The notes below the pieces were generated by a model, which saw only the letters and a program-made list of their open reading frames with translations, did not search any database and was not told where the DNA came from. 53,215 nt of DNA from a virus. This document shows positions 1 through 7,269 of the stretch, one piece after another. How positions within the stretch are numbered: position 1 is the first letter of the stretch; each line of letters begins with the position of its first letter. The translations under genes and the position numbers were made by a program. Location of the stretch: IMG/VR virus record IMGVR_UViG_3300042924_001821, positions 1-53,215 of that record; one strand, 5' to 3'.

Positions 1-537
1 GCCTTCGGTTACGACATCAACGCCGCTCGCTTCAACGCTGACACTGCCTTCAACGCATCGCTCGCTCCGTTCAACGAAGCTGATCCTGCTACATGGGCGC
101 GTCTCGTCCGCGTTCCTCGCTATATCAAAGTGGTGATGGAAAACGGCTGCTCGTATGTTCCTAACAAAGCCTACCGCAATGCCGACTTTGGTATCTCGGT
201 TGCTATGGTCAACAAAGCAATGGTTAAATGGACAATGCCATCCTCGACTGGATACGGCCAAGCCCAACAGATGACCCAGAACTACGCTGGTGATTGGGAA
301 TGGAAGAACCCAGATTGGGAGTGCAACCGCTGGCGCAAATCGGGCTTCTATCAAGCCCAGTTCCGTCTCGCTGCACAGGTCAAAGACCCAACCATCATGC
401 ACTCGTTCCTGCATCGCCTGCCTAAGAGCAAGAATCTCTATGGTTCCTGCTGCCCAGTTCAGAGCTACATCGTTCCTGAGAACAATCAGGACTGCTATAG
501 CTGCGCTGGTGTGGGTGACATCGTTGTGCCTTCCTAA
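1..537 (+). CDS. Putative major capsid protein, C-terminal 178 residues (5' end outside window)
   Basis: The frame is open from base 1 to a TAA at 535-537, so this is the 3' part of a longer gene; the first ATG inside the window (130) is internal. The fragment is rich in aromatic residues and Cys and ends GVGDIVVPS. No motif proves the identity. The capsid call rests on position: the window ends in a scaffold-like gene that follows the portal, and here a long virion-type gene ends in a strong hairpin, followed by a probable decoration protein. Portal, scaffold, capsid, decoration is the usual order if the molecule closes on itself. Another abundant head protein is possible. Confidence 0.55.
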   Translation, partial: AFGYDINAARFNADTAFNASLAPFNEADPATWARLVRVPRYIKVVMENGCSYVPNKAYRNADFGISVAMVNKAMVKWTMPSSTGYGQAQQMTQNYAGDWEWKNPDWECNRWRKSGFYQAQFRLAAQVKDPTIMHSFLHRLPKSKNLYGSCCPVQSYIVPENNQDCYSCAGVGDIVVPS

Positions 538-546
538 GTTAAATAA

Positions 547-573
547 GGGGAGGGGCTATTAAAGCCTCTCCCC
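547..573 (+). terminator. Strong GC-rich hairpin after the capsid gene
   Basis: Left arm 547-557 (GGGGAGGGGCT), loop attaa, right arm 563-573, giving 11 pairs with one G.T. No long T-tract follows, so it may attenuate transcription or protect the 3' end of the capsid message rather than terminate completely. Confidence 0.6.
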
Positions 574-597
574 ATAACCTTAAATAAAATACAAAAT

Positions 598-1212
598 ATG
601 TCTAACAAACGACCACTCGCTTATGATCGCGTCAACCTTTTTGGCCCTGTCGCAATCAATCTTCTCGCTGCTGGAGACGCTGACCTCTTGGTTCTTAACG
701 ACCAAGACACCAAGTTCTTTCCAACAAGCATCGTTCTGGAAACTGCCTACGCTCGCGGAACTACTGCCACCGATCCAGTTGTGATCGTTGATAACGGAAC
801 CACTGGCGAAAACGTCACTTCCTCGCTGACCATCACGGACGCTCTTGATAACCAAGGCCGCTTCAATCCTCTTGCGATTGCTGCTAATCCTTACGTCATC
901 ACTGGCTCTCGCAAACTCCGCTTGCTGAAAAGCACAGTTGGTGCTGGTCAAGCTACCGCAACTGTTGCTCGCGCTTCGGGCGTTGCTACAATCGTTACTG
1001 CCGCCGCTCATGGTTTTGCCACGGGTGACGTCATCACGATTGCCAGCATGACCGATAGTTCGTTCAACGATGTGCAGGCTGAAGTTACTGTTGTTGACTC
1101 CACCACGTTCACCTATGCGAACGCTGGCGTTGATGTCGCATCTGGTGCTGACACTGCTGGACGTGTTGGCGCACTCTACGTGAATGCCTACATTGTCGGT
1201 ATCTACTACTAA
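598..1212 (+). CDS. Putative head decoration / virion protein
   Basis: 204 residues. Residues about 136-178 (AHGFATGDVITI ... STTFTYA) match the recurrent phage-virion pattern of a small beta domain in which an AHG..TGD turn is followed by F(N/D) and TFTY strands. The N-terminal half is Ala/Thr-rich with no catalytic motif. The gene sits between two strong hairpins (547-573 and 1224-1251), directly after the presumed capsid gene, which fits an abundantly made head-surface protein. The start ATG at 598 is preceded by an A-rich stretch with no Shine-Dalgarno. The decoration role is inferred from position and fold type. Confidence 0.5.
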   Translation: MSNKRPLAYDRVNLFGPVAINLLAAGDADLLVLNDQDTKFFPTSIVLETAYARGTTATDPVVIVDNGTTGENVTSSLTITDALDNQGRFNPLAIAANPYVITGSRKLRLLKSTVGAGQATATVARASGVATIVTAAAHGFATGDVITIASMTDSSFNDVQAEVTVVDSTTFTYANAGVDVASGADTAGRVGALYVNAYIVGIYY

Positions 1213-1223
1213 ACCTCAACCTT

Positions 1224-1251
1224 GGGTGGGGAGGTCAATTCCTCCTCACCC
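1224..1251 (+). terminator. Second strong hairpin, before T-rich stretch
   Basis: Arms 1224-1234 (GGGTGGGGAGG) and 1241-1251 (CCTCCTCACCC) pair over 11 bp with one wobble around a 6-nt loop. Downstream is ccccttttcatttt. This is a probable partial terminator or mRNA-stabilising hairpin after the decoration gene. Confidence 0.6.
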
Positions 1252-1268
1252 TAACCCCTTTTCATTTT

Positions 1269-1526
1269 ATGGCTTGCTTCACATCTCTTCCTTACCGCGA
1301 TAAAACTTATCCTTTCGTTCAAACAATCGCCGCCGCCGCCGGCATTGATCCAACTTCTTTCGGTTGCTATGATGCAGCAAGTGATGCTGCCAAGCTCTAC
1401 CAATTCTATGTTGGACTCGCAACAATTGGTGGTCTATCCCCAGTTACTGAAAATTGCTTTGTGCAAAAAACTGAAGACCAGCAATACTTCCTCACTAACG
1501 AAGCTCTTGCTGCGGCTCTTGCTTAA
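1269..1526 (+). CDS. Small virion-region protein of unknown function (85 aa)
   Basis: Encodes MACFTSLPYRDKTYPF..., Ala-rich, with no recognised domain. The stop TAA at 1524-1526 is directly followed by the 16-bp palindrome at 1527-1542. The position between decoration and fibre genes suggests a minor head or tail component. An internal +1-frame ORF at 1345 is a shadow. Confidence 0.55.
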   Translation: MACFTSLPYRDKTYPFVQTIAAAAGIDPTSFGCYDAASDAAKLYQFYVGLATIGGLSPVTENCFVQKTEDQQYFLTNEALAAALA

Positions 1527-1542
1527 TTATCGTAACCGATAA
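1527..1542 (+). promoter_or_regulatory. Dispersed palindrome, copy 1 (centre TAAC)
   Basis: TTATCGTAACCGATAA, perfect 6-bp arms. It abuts the stop codon of the upstream gene and ends 6 nt before the ATG at 1549, where a ribosome-binding site would be expected. Confidence 0.75.
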
Positions 1543-1548
1543 AATCTT

Positions 1549-1815
1549 ATGGCACTCTCTCAACCCTGCTTTACCGATCTAACTCAAGATCAACAGAACT
1601 ACAATATCTACGAATCTTTGAAAGAAATCGCAGGATTTGAGATTCCTGCATACGATCAGATTGATATTAGTTACTATGGTTCGACTAACAATATTGCCAC
1701 AGTGCAGTATTTGAAAGATGGAACTCCAGTTGCAACGCTAACCCTTACTTACGCTATCCAACCTCCAGTTGCTAATGATGCGAATCTGACAACTGTGTCT
1801 GTAGCTTATCCATAA
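1549..1815 (+). CDS. Small virion-region protein of unknown function (88 aa)
   Basis: Encodes MALSQPCFTDLTQDQQNYNIY... with a C-terminal beta-rich part (IDISYYGSTNNIATVQYLKDGTPVATLTLTY) and no recognised domain. Its start codon follows a dispersed palindrome by 6 nt. The next gene starts 3 nt after its stop, so it probably belongs to the fibre transcription unit. It may be a small adaptor or baseplate-like piece, but that is a guess from position. Confidence 0.55.
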   Translation: MALSQPCFTDLTQDQQNYNIYESLKEIAGFEIPAYDQIDISYYGSTNNIATVQYLKDGTPVATLTLTYAIQPPVANDANLTTVSVAYP

Positions 1816-1818
1816 AAT

Positions 1819-2265
1819 ATGGCACTTACATTTAATCCATTCACTGGTAAACTTGACTTTACTGGAAGTTCAGCAACTGCCGCAATCGGCGCAACTGGGG
1901 CTACAGGCCCAAGTGGTGGCCCTACTGGGGCTACGGGATTGCAGGGCAGCACAGGAGCAACTGGCATTGGCGCAAGTGGAGCCACTGGAGCTACAGGCCC
2001 AATCGGAGCAAGTGGATTAAGTGTTACTGGAGCTACAGGGGCTACTGGTTCTGGCGCAACAGGCGCAACTGGACTTGTCGGAAATGATGGATCAACTGGT
2101 GCAACAGGCATCCAAGGTGAAATTGGTTCTACTGGAGCAACTGGAGTTGCTGGAACAGATGGAGCTACAGGCGCAACTGGTTTGCAAGGCATACCCGGAG
2201 TTGTTTATGCTGGCGTTTGGAATGGAGCAACATCATATAATGCTGGAGACATTGTAACTTTTTAA
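1819..2265 (+). CDS. Short collagen-like fibre protein (148 aa)
   Basis: Residues 1-22 contain the short strand-type motif [14 protein letters not shown], followed by a Gly-X-Y collagen-like region ([11 protein letters not shown]..., [13 protein letters not shown]) to about residue 130. It ends in [20 protein letters not shown], the beginning of a carbohydrate-binding-like module that is normally longer. The next gene, after a TAA-TTT-ATG junction, begins TSYIAKQAVPAG..., which looks like the rest of such a module, so the two may once have been a single fibre gene. Collagen-like triplets in phages form trimeric stalks. Confidence 0.75.
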   Translation: MALTFNPFTGKLDFTGSSATAAIGATGATGPSGGPTGATGLQGSTGATGIGASGATGATGPIGASGLSVTGATGATGSGATGATGLVGNDGSTGATGIQGEIGSTGATGVAGTDGATGATGLQGIPGVVYAGVWNGATSYNAGDIVTF

Positions 2266-2268
2266 TTT

Positions 2269-5200
2269 ATGCCAACTACATCTTACATTGCAAAACAAGC
2301 TGTTCCAGCAGGTCTTACTGACCCAAGTTCAAATCCTACATATTGGGATGTTTTTACACCAGCAGGCGACACAGGCGCAACTGGCGTTGGAACAACAGGC
2401 GCAACGGGTATCGCTGGAAACGATGGTGCTACAGGTGCTACTGGGTTGACTGGCGCAACTGGCCCATCAACTGGAGTAGCTGGAGGAGACTTGTCTGGTA
2501 ATTATCCAGACCCAACTGTTGTTAAGCTCCAAGGAAATGCAGTTTCTTCTGCAACCCCAAGCAATGGTCAAACACTGCAATGGAATGGCAGCGCATGGGT
2601 TCCGGGTGCTATTCCAACAGGCGGCTCTGGTGGTGGTGGTGTAATCTATTATTTGAATTTCAATACTGCCTCTGATGCTCCAGTAACAAATATTCCACAA
2701 ACTCCTAATGCAACGAAAGAGCTTGGAATTTCTGGAGAAGTCACGGCAACAAGTTATACTTCTCCAATTCTTTCTACTGCATCGTATGATTTTCTTGCAT
2801 CGTTTGCAACTGACCTAAATGTTCCTTCTTCGACAACGATTCCTGCTGGCATTTGGGATTTCAATATATTTGTTGAAAGCACTACCACAAACAATGCAAA
2901 TCAAGTTTACTTTAAAATTGAGGTTCTTAAATATGACGGAGTAAATGCTCCAACATTACTTGCAACATCAAACGACACTTACATTTACGACCCTTCAGAA
3001 ATTACACAGCAAGTATGCTCGGTTGTGATGCCTCAAACAACAATTTTGGCAACTGATCGAATTGTTGTGTATTTCTATGGACGAGCGCACCAAAATAACA
3101 ATCAAGTAACCTTCCATTTTGGTGACGGGTATCCAAGTCATACTCACACAACGCTTCCATCTGTTGCAGGAAGCGGTGTAGTAAAAGTTGTAAATGGAGT
3201 ATTTCAAACTCCAGCAAGCACGATTGTTGACGCTGATGTGTCTGCAACAGCAGCAATCCAGCAAAGCAAAATTGATGGACTTACAACAAGTCTTGCAGGT
3301 AAAATCGCAAATGGTGGTGGAATTCCAACAATCATCGAACTTACGGAGGCTGAATACGCTGCATTGACTCCAGCGCAAGTTGACCAAACTGCCACTTACA
3401 TTGTTAAGGGAAGCTCAACACAAAATTCTACTTCGTATGAAGGCAAAGAATTTGGTGGATCAAAACCAGTTTCGCTGCTCGCGCAACCAGTAGTTGTTGG
3501 AAATTGTAATCGAGTTTCTGCTACAATTGCTACTGGGTCTATTGATTTTATCCAAGCAAGTCCATTTGATTCTAACAAGTTTTATTTCTCACAAAACCTT
3601 GGAACAACTGGAGGCAATGGATCATCTGCAATGTGGCGTGGAACATTGACAAAAGATTCTTCAAACAAAATTTCTGGAGGATCAAATAGTTATGGTGGTC
3701 AACAATCACTCGCTTACAGTGTTTTTAACGCATCCAAAGGTGGTTCTGTTTATGATGCTGACACAGTATTTATTCCAGATGAAAAAAATTCTGCTACAGA
3801 CTTTTTTGGTAGAATCATAAAAGTTGATCTTGCTACTTCAACAACCAGCGAGGCTTGGAATTTCCAAACCTCAACGCCAGCAGTATCCCGCGCTGACATT
3901 GCAACCCAACTTTGGTATCCTCAAGATTGTCTTGTTGATCGTGCAAATAACAAATTGTTTGTGTCATCGACTGGACAGACAACGGATGGTAGCAGCGTAG
4001 CACGATTCTCAATTGATCCAACAACTAAAGCATTGACTCCTGATAGTTGGGTTAAAGCTGTTACGCCAAATGGAAGCAACACTTCTTTTATTACACGACT
4101 TGTATTGCTTCCAGACGGATATATTTTTGTTGCAAACTACAATTACTCAATCAGCACATTGGCATTCCAATCATTTGACGCATATGGTTCTGATGCTGGA
4201 AATGCAGCGTCAGTAGGGATTTCTTTTGCAGCAAACAATCTTTGTCAAGGTGCAGTATTTAAAGCTGACACAAATGCTCCAAGTGGCATTGGTTATATAT
4301 TGCTTGCATTGCGTGCAGGCGCGGATGCTGGTAAAATCTACGCATTTGATTACCAAGGCGCAGGTGTATTTAATACAACTGCAACTGATGTCATAAATCT
4401 CACAACTATTGGTAAAAATGCAGGATTGTGGACAAACTCTAACAATCTTGAAATTGGTTCACTTTCTATTACGGCAGATGGGTCTATTCTATGTGGAACT
4501 CGTCATGGTTCTGGAGCATTGCAGCGCAGTGTTATCGCATTCAATTGGATTCCATATGCTAAATCTGGAACTCTTTCGACTCAAAATTTAGACAATGTAA
4601 ATATTTCTGGAGGATCAATTAACGGAGTTAGAAATTTGACTCCAAAGATTGAGTATATCAACTCAAGCCGTTATTGGTATAAAGATGAACTTGCAAAATA
4701 TGTTCGTGTCCAAGCATGGGGTGCTGGCGGCGGAGGTGGATCGGGACGCAAAGATTCTACGGGAACAGTAGTTCGTGGTGGTGGTGCTGGTGGCGGTGGT
4801 GGTGCATACGCAGATGTTTTTATTGATGCGTCAATTTTGCCAAGCACAGAAATCCAAATTGGAATTGGCGGCGGCGGCAATGGAGGCGCAGCACAAACTG
4901 TCAACGCAACAAACGGAAACGCTGGAACTACTGGTGGTCAAACAAGTTTTTCTACTTATGCAGTTGCGCGTGGAGGTTTAGCTGGTGCTGCTGGAGTTAA
5001 TGGTGCTGCAACTGGTGGCTCTGGTTCAACAAACGGACACGCTGGAGGCTCAACATCTTCAACTGGAGCTGCTGGAACTGCTGGTTCTCCGACATCTGCA
5101 AGTGTTACGAGTGCATTGGCTGCTGTTGGACTTGGAGGTGCTGGAGGTGGTGGTGCTGGTGGTATTACAACTGCAAATGCAGTATCTGCTGGTGGATCAG

Positions 5201-5475
5201 GTGGAAATTCATTTTATGGATCAACCCTTACAACAGGAACTGCTGGAACTTCTGGTGGCGGTAATGGAGGAAATGGAAATAACACAACCAATGGAACATA
5301 CCAAGTAGGAACTGGTGGCGGCGGCGGTGGCTCAAGCATTACTGGTGATGGCGGCAATGGTGGCAATGGAGGATTTTGCTCTGGCGGTGGTGGTGGTGGA
5401 GCATCGCAAAACAACAACTCTGGTGCTGGCGGCAATGGTGGCAACGGATTTATGATTGTAACAACTTATTACTAA
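2269..5475 (+). CDS. Large tail-fibre / receptor-binding protein with glycine-rich tip (1068 aa)
   Basis: Domains by eye: an N-terminal module (1-33), a short collagen-like stretch (about 34-70), a GDLSGNYPDPTVVKLQGNA module (about 72-116) common in fibre proteins, a beta domain, a spacer (IELTEAEYAALTPAQVDQTA, about 355-380), a long repeat-bearing region (about 400-780) with LLPDGYIFVAN-type strands that could be a propeller, and from about 813 to 1060 a very Gly-rich tip (GAGGGGGSG, GIGGGGNGG) ending MIVTTYY. Gly-rich tips of this kind are known in phage adhesins. The role is host-receptor binding at the virion surface. The start is set by the TAA-TTT-ATG junction. Confidence 0.75.
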   Translation: MPTTSYIAKQAVPAGLTDPSSNPTYWDVFTPAGDTGATGVGTTGATGIAGNDGATGATGLTGATGPSTGVAGGDLSGNYPDPTVVKLQGNAVSSATPSNGQTLQWNGSAWVPGAIPTGGSGGGGVIYYLNFNTASDAPVTNIPQTPNATKELGISGEVTATSYTSPILSTASYDFLASFATDLNVPSSTTIPAGIWDFNIFVESTTTNNANQVYFKIEVLKYDGVNAPTLLATSNDTYIYDPSEITQQVCSVVMPQTTILATDRIVVYFYGRAHQNNNQVTFHFGDGYPSHTHTTLPSVAGSGVVKVVNGVFQTPASTIVDADVSATAAIQQSKIDGLTTSLAGKIANGGGIPTIIELTEAEYAALTPAQVDQTATYIVKGSSTQNSTSYEGKEFGGSKPVSLLAQPVVVGNCNRVSATIATGSIDFIQASPFDSNKFYFSQNLGTTGGNGSSAMWRGTLTKDSSNKISGGSNSYGGQQSLAYSVFNASKGGSVYDADTVFIPDEKNSATDFFGRIIKVDLATSTTSEAWNFQTSTPAVSRADIATQLWYPQDCLVDRANNKLFVSSTGQTTDGSSVARFSIDPTTKALTPDSWVKAVTPNGSNTSFITRLVLLPDGYIFVANYNYSISTLAFQSFDAYGSDAGNAASVGISFAANNLCQGAVFKADTNAPSGIGYILLALRAGADAGKIYAFDYQGAGVFNTTATDVINLTTIGKNAGLWTNSNNLEIGSLSITADGSILCGTRHGSGALQRSVIAFNWIPYAKSGTLSTQNLDNVNISGGSINGVRNLTPKIEYINSSRYWYKDELAKYVRVQAWGAGGGGGSGRKDSTGTVVRGGGAGGGGGAYADVFIDASILPSTEIQIGIGGGGNGGAAQTVNATNGNAGTTGGQTSFSTYAVARGGLAGAAGVNGAATGGSGSTNGHAGGSTSSTGAAGTAGSPTSASVTSALAAVGLGGAGGGGAGGITTANAVSAGGSGGNSFYGSTLTTGTAGTSGGGNGGNGNNTTNGTYQVGTGGGGGGSSITGDGGNGGNGGFCSGGGGGGASQNNNSGAGGNGGNGFMIVTTYY

Positions 5476-5476
5476 T

Positions 5477-5638
5477 ATGTTAGAACGATACGCTATAATT
5501 AACGAGGCAGGAAACTGGTTGGAAAACATCATCGTGTTGGATGAAGAGAATGCAGCAGGATGGATTGTTCCAGAAGGAATGATTATTAAAAAAACAAGCG
5601 AAGTTGATTTTGCTGCATTAGTAGAAAAACCAGAATAA
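5477..5638 (+). CDS. Small protein after the fibre gene (53 aa)
   Basis: Encodes MLERYAIINEAGNWLENIIVLDEENAAGWIVPEG... It starts 1 nt after the fibre stop, and its own stop overlaps the next start (TAATG). The pattern of a short N-terminal strand plus VLDE..AAGW.VPEG occurs in small proteins beside phage fibres, where a fibre-assembly or chaperone role is sometimes proposed. No such function can be shown here. Confidence 0.6.
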   Translation: MLERYAIINEAGNWLENIIVLDEENAAGWIVPEGMIIKKTSEVDFAALVEKPE

Positions 5639-5817
5639 TGGACACTCACTCATTTAACGCAGGCATGGCAGGAGTTATTGCTACGGCAACATCAGTTGGA
5701 ATTTCATTGCTGCCAGAAATCGAAGCATGGTTGCGGATTGTTTCTCTTCTCGTCGGTATTGCAGTTGGAATTGGATCGCTTATTGTTATCGTGCGTAACT
5801 GGAATAAAAGTAAATGA
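5638..5817 (+). CDS. Small membrane protein, holin candidate (59 aa)
   Basis: Encodes MDTHSFNAGMAGVIATATSVGISLLPEIEAWLRIVSLLVGIAVGIGSLIVIVRNWNKSK. It has two hydrophobic segments (about 10-26 and 33-53) and a basic C-terminus, the size and layout of a small class II holin. It is translationally coupled both upstream (TAATG) and downstream (ATGA), in a cassette with a lipoprotein, a second membrane protein and a lytic enzyme. The role would be to permeabilise the inner membrane at lysis; which of the two membrane proteins is the holin cannot be decided. Confidence 0.6.
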   Translation: MDTHSFNAGMAGVIATATSVGISLLPEIEAWLRIVSLLVGIAVGIGSLIVIVRNWNKSK

Positions 5818-5972
5818 ATCCTAAACAAATCGCGCTTGGACTAATTTTGATCTCATTTGCATTTCTTGCAATGGCATTTTTGACTGGGTGCGAGACACTT
5901 GGAATTTCCCTACAGACAGACTTTGGAAGGATCACATATGAACTTCCAGAACCAAAAGGAACAAAGAAATGA
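5814..5972 (+). CDS. Small lipoprotein of the lysis cassette, spanin candidate (52 aa)
   Basis: Residues 5-22 are hydrophobic and are followed by a lipobox LTGC with the lipidated Cys at residue 26, leaving a mature peptide of about 27 residues (CETLGISLQTDFGRITYELPEPKGTKK). Small outer-membrane lipoproteins are the o-spanin component in phages of diderm hosts. No separate i-spanin gene was found, so the spanin role is tentative. It is coupled by 4-nt overlaps to the genes on both sides. Confidence 0.6.
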   Translation: MNPKQIALGLILISFAFLAMAFLTGCETLGISLQTDFGRITYELPEPKGTKK

Positions 5973-6139
5973 AAATCGTAAATATACTACTTCAACGACT
6001 CAGTGAAAATTCAACTTGGCGCGGATTGATTCTGATTGCTACGGCAGTCGGAGTGAAGATCGAACCAGAACTTCAAGAAGCAATCCTTGTCGCTGGACTC
6101 GGACTTGTCGGACTAATCAACGTGATCCGTAAAGGCTAA
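5969..6139 (+). CDS. Second small membrane protein, holin-like (56 aa)
   Basis: Encodes MKIVNILLQRLSENSTWRGLILIATAVGVKIEPELQEAILVAGLGLVGLINVIRKG. The order STWRG, hydrophobic segment, short polar turn with EPELQEAI, second hydrophobic segment and basic end is typical of a widespread group of phage holin-like proteins. It starts by ATGA overlap with the lipoprotein gene. The downstream lytic enzyme is separated from it by the antisense HNH gene at 6143-6673. Confidence 0.65.
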   Translation: MKIVNILLQRLSENSTWRGLILIATAVGVKIEPELQEAILVAGLGLVGLINVIRKG

Positions 6140-6142
6140 TGG

Positions 6143-6673
6143 TTATTTCTCCAAAGAATGACAAGGAATACACATAGGCACAACATCGAGCCAATGTTCA
6201 ATATTATAGCCATTATGGTGATGATATTGTTGTGCTTGATTCCCGCAATTTATACATTGCAATGTGGAAACCTTGGGGATTTTATTTTTGGCAATAGCAT
6301 TATTAACTTTGCTTCTTGCTTTATATTTATCAGGGAATTTTTGTCTTTGCTGTATTGTGGATTTTCTTCTGTGCTGATTGAGTCTTTTAATCTGATCTTC
6401 TGTCATATTTTTAAAACACCTCAACTTGATCTCTTTAACTTTTTGTGGATTTCTTTTAGCCCAAGAAACACATCTTTTCATATGTTCTTGTTTGTGTGTT
6501 TCGTAATATTTCTGGCAAGATTCTTTTCTCCCATCTGGATTATCTCTACACGATTTAATGCTTGCAATTCTATGGCAATGCTTACATCTGTTAGAAAATC
6601 CATCTTTCGATCTGGAGGATTTAACAAATTCGTTCAATTCTTTTTCGGTTTTACATCTGCAACAAGTCTTCAT
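6143..6673 (-). CDS. HNH endonuclease with zinc fingers, inserted antisense in the lysis cassette (176 aa)
   Basis: The N-terminal zinc-finger-like cluster has C4, C5, C7 and C30-K-H-C33. The C-terminal HNH core is CINC (140-143), HHH (151-153), N157 and CIPCH (168-172), with the two CxxC pairs forming the structural zinc site. The middle is Lys/Arg-rich. It lies on the opposite strand between the last membrane gene and the lytic enzyme, with only 3 and 16 nt to spare, and is visibly more AT-rich than its neighbours. This is typical of a free-standing homing endonuclease gene. Whether it is mobile is inferred. Confidence 0.8.
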   Translation of the reverse strand: MKTCCRCKTEKELNEFVKSSRSKDGFSNRCKHCHRIASIKSCRDNPDGRKESCQKYYETHKQEHMKRCVSWAKRNPQKVKEIKLRCFKNMTEDQIKRLNQHRRKSTIQQRQKFPDKYKARSKVNNAIAKNKIPKVSTLQCINCGNQAQQYHHHNGYNIEHWLDVVPMCIPCHSLEK

Positions 6674-6689
6674 AGATGAAGAGTAATAT

Positions 6690-7235
6690 ATGATGATTCC
6701 AAAGTCAAGACCTCAACAAGCTAAAGAAAAATCTTTAGCTATGGCTATAAAAGCAGGAATAGAAGATAGAGTTGTTTTAATCGGTATTAGGGGGTATTAT
6801 TCTGAAACATTTCAACCATCAGGCAACCAAAGGGGCATCTACGACGATGCGATTATACTACTATCTCCTTCTGTTCATGCTACTTTCAACGCCAATACTG
6901 ATCCATCAGTTTTTAAGAAAGGTATCGCGGTTCTTAAAACGGGCGTTCATAGGTATCGTAAGGGCAATCATGGTATCTCTAAACCCGGAGGCGGCTACCC
7001 AGCGTTGCGACCTGCTAACTCAAAAGAAGAACTCCCTGTTACGCGAGATGGCGAAGGTGATTCGATGGGAGTAGCAATCAACATCCACAAGGGCGGGTAT
7101 AACACAACATCGTCATTGGGATGCCAGACGATCTACCCTCCGCAATGGGATGGATTCATCAACCTTGTCTATTCTGAAATGAATAGATACAACCAAAAAA
7201 CAATTCCATACCTATTGGTGGAACAAACATCTTGA
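6690..7235 (+). CDS. Putative lytic enzyme with L,D-transpeptidase-like active site (181 aa)
   Basis: Residues 33-55 (IRGYYSETFQPSGNQRGIYDD) begin a conserved phage family. Residues 131-145 carry H133 and a SLGC motif (S142-C145), the His/Ser-x-Gly-Cys arrangement of YkuD-like L,D-transpeptidase folds. Location directly after holin and lipoprotein genes makes it the best endolysin candidate, acting on peptidoglycan. The family could cut or remodel cross-links; the reaction is not known from sequence. Either ATG at 6690 or 6693 could be used. Confidence 0.6.
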   Translation: MMIPKSRPQQAKEKSLAMAIKAGIEDRVVLIGIRGYYSETFQPSGNQRGIYDDAIILLSPSVHATFNANTDPSVFKKGIAVLKTGVHRYRKGNHGISKPGGGYPALRPANSKEELPVTRDGEGDSMGVAINIHKGGYNTTSSLGCQTIYPPQWDGFINLVYSEMNRYNQKTIPYLLVEQTS

Positions 7236-7248
7236 ATTTAAAATCACT

Positions 7249-7264
7249 TTATCGTAAACGATAA
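7249..7264 (+). promoter_or_regulatory. Dispersed palindrome, copy 2 (centre TAAA)
   Basis: TTATCGTAAACGATAA, perfect arms, ending 5 nt before the ATG of the fibre gene at 7270. It is the only notable signal in the short gap after the lytic enzyme. Confidence 0.75.
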
Positions 7265-7269
7265 TCCAT

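Noticed and set aside
1806-2192. Antisense Pro/Val/Ala-rich ORFs (also 4671-4904, 5214-5444, 7305-7568)
   Set aside because: They are the reverse reading of Gly-Ala-Thr collagen-like or Gly-rich codons and vanish outside those repeats.
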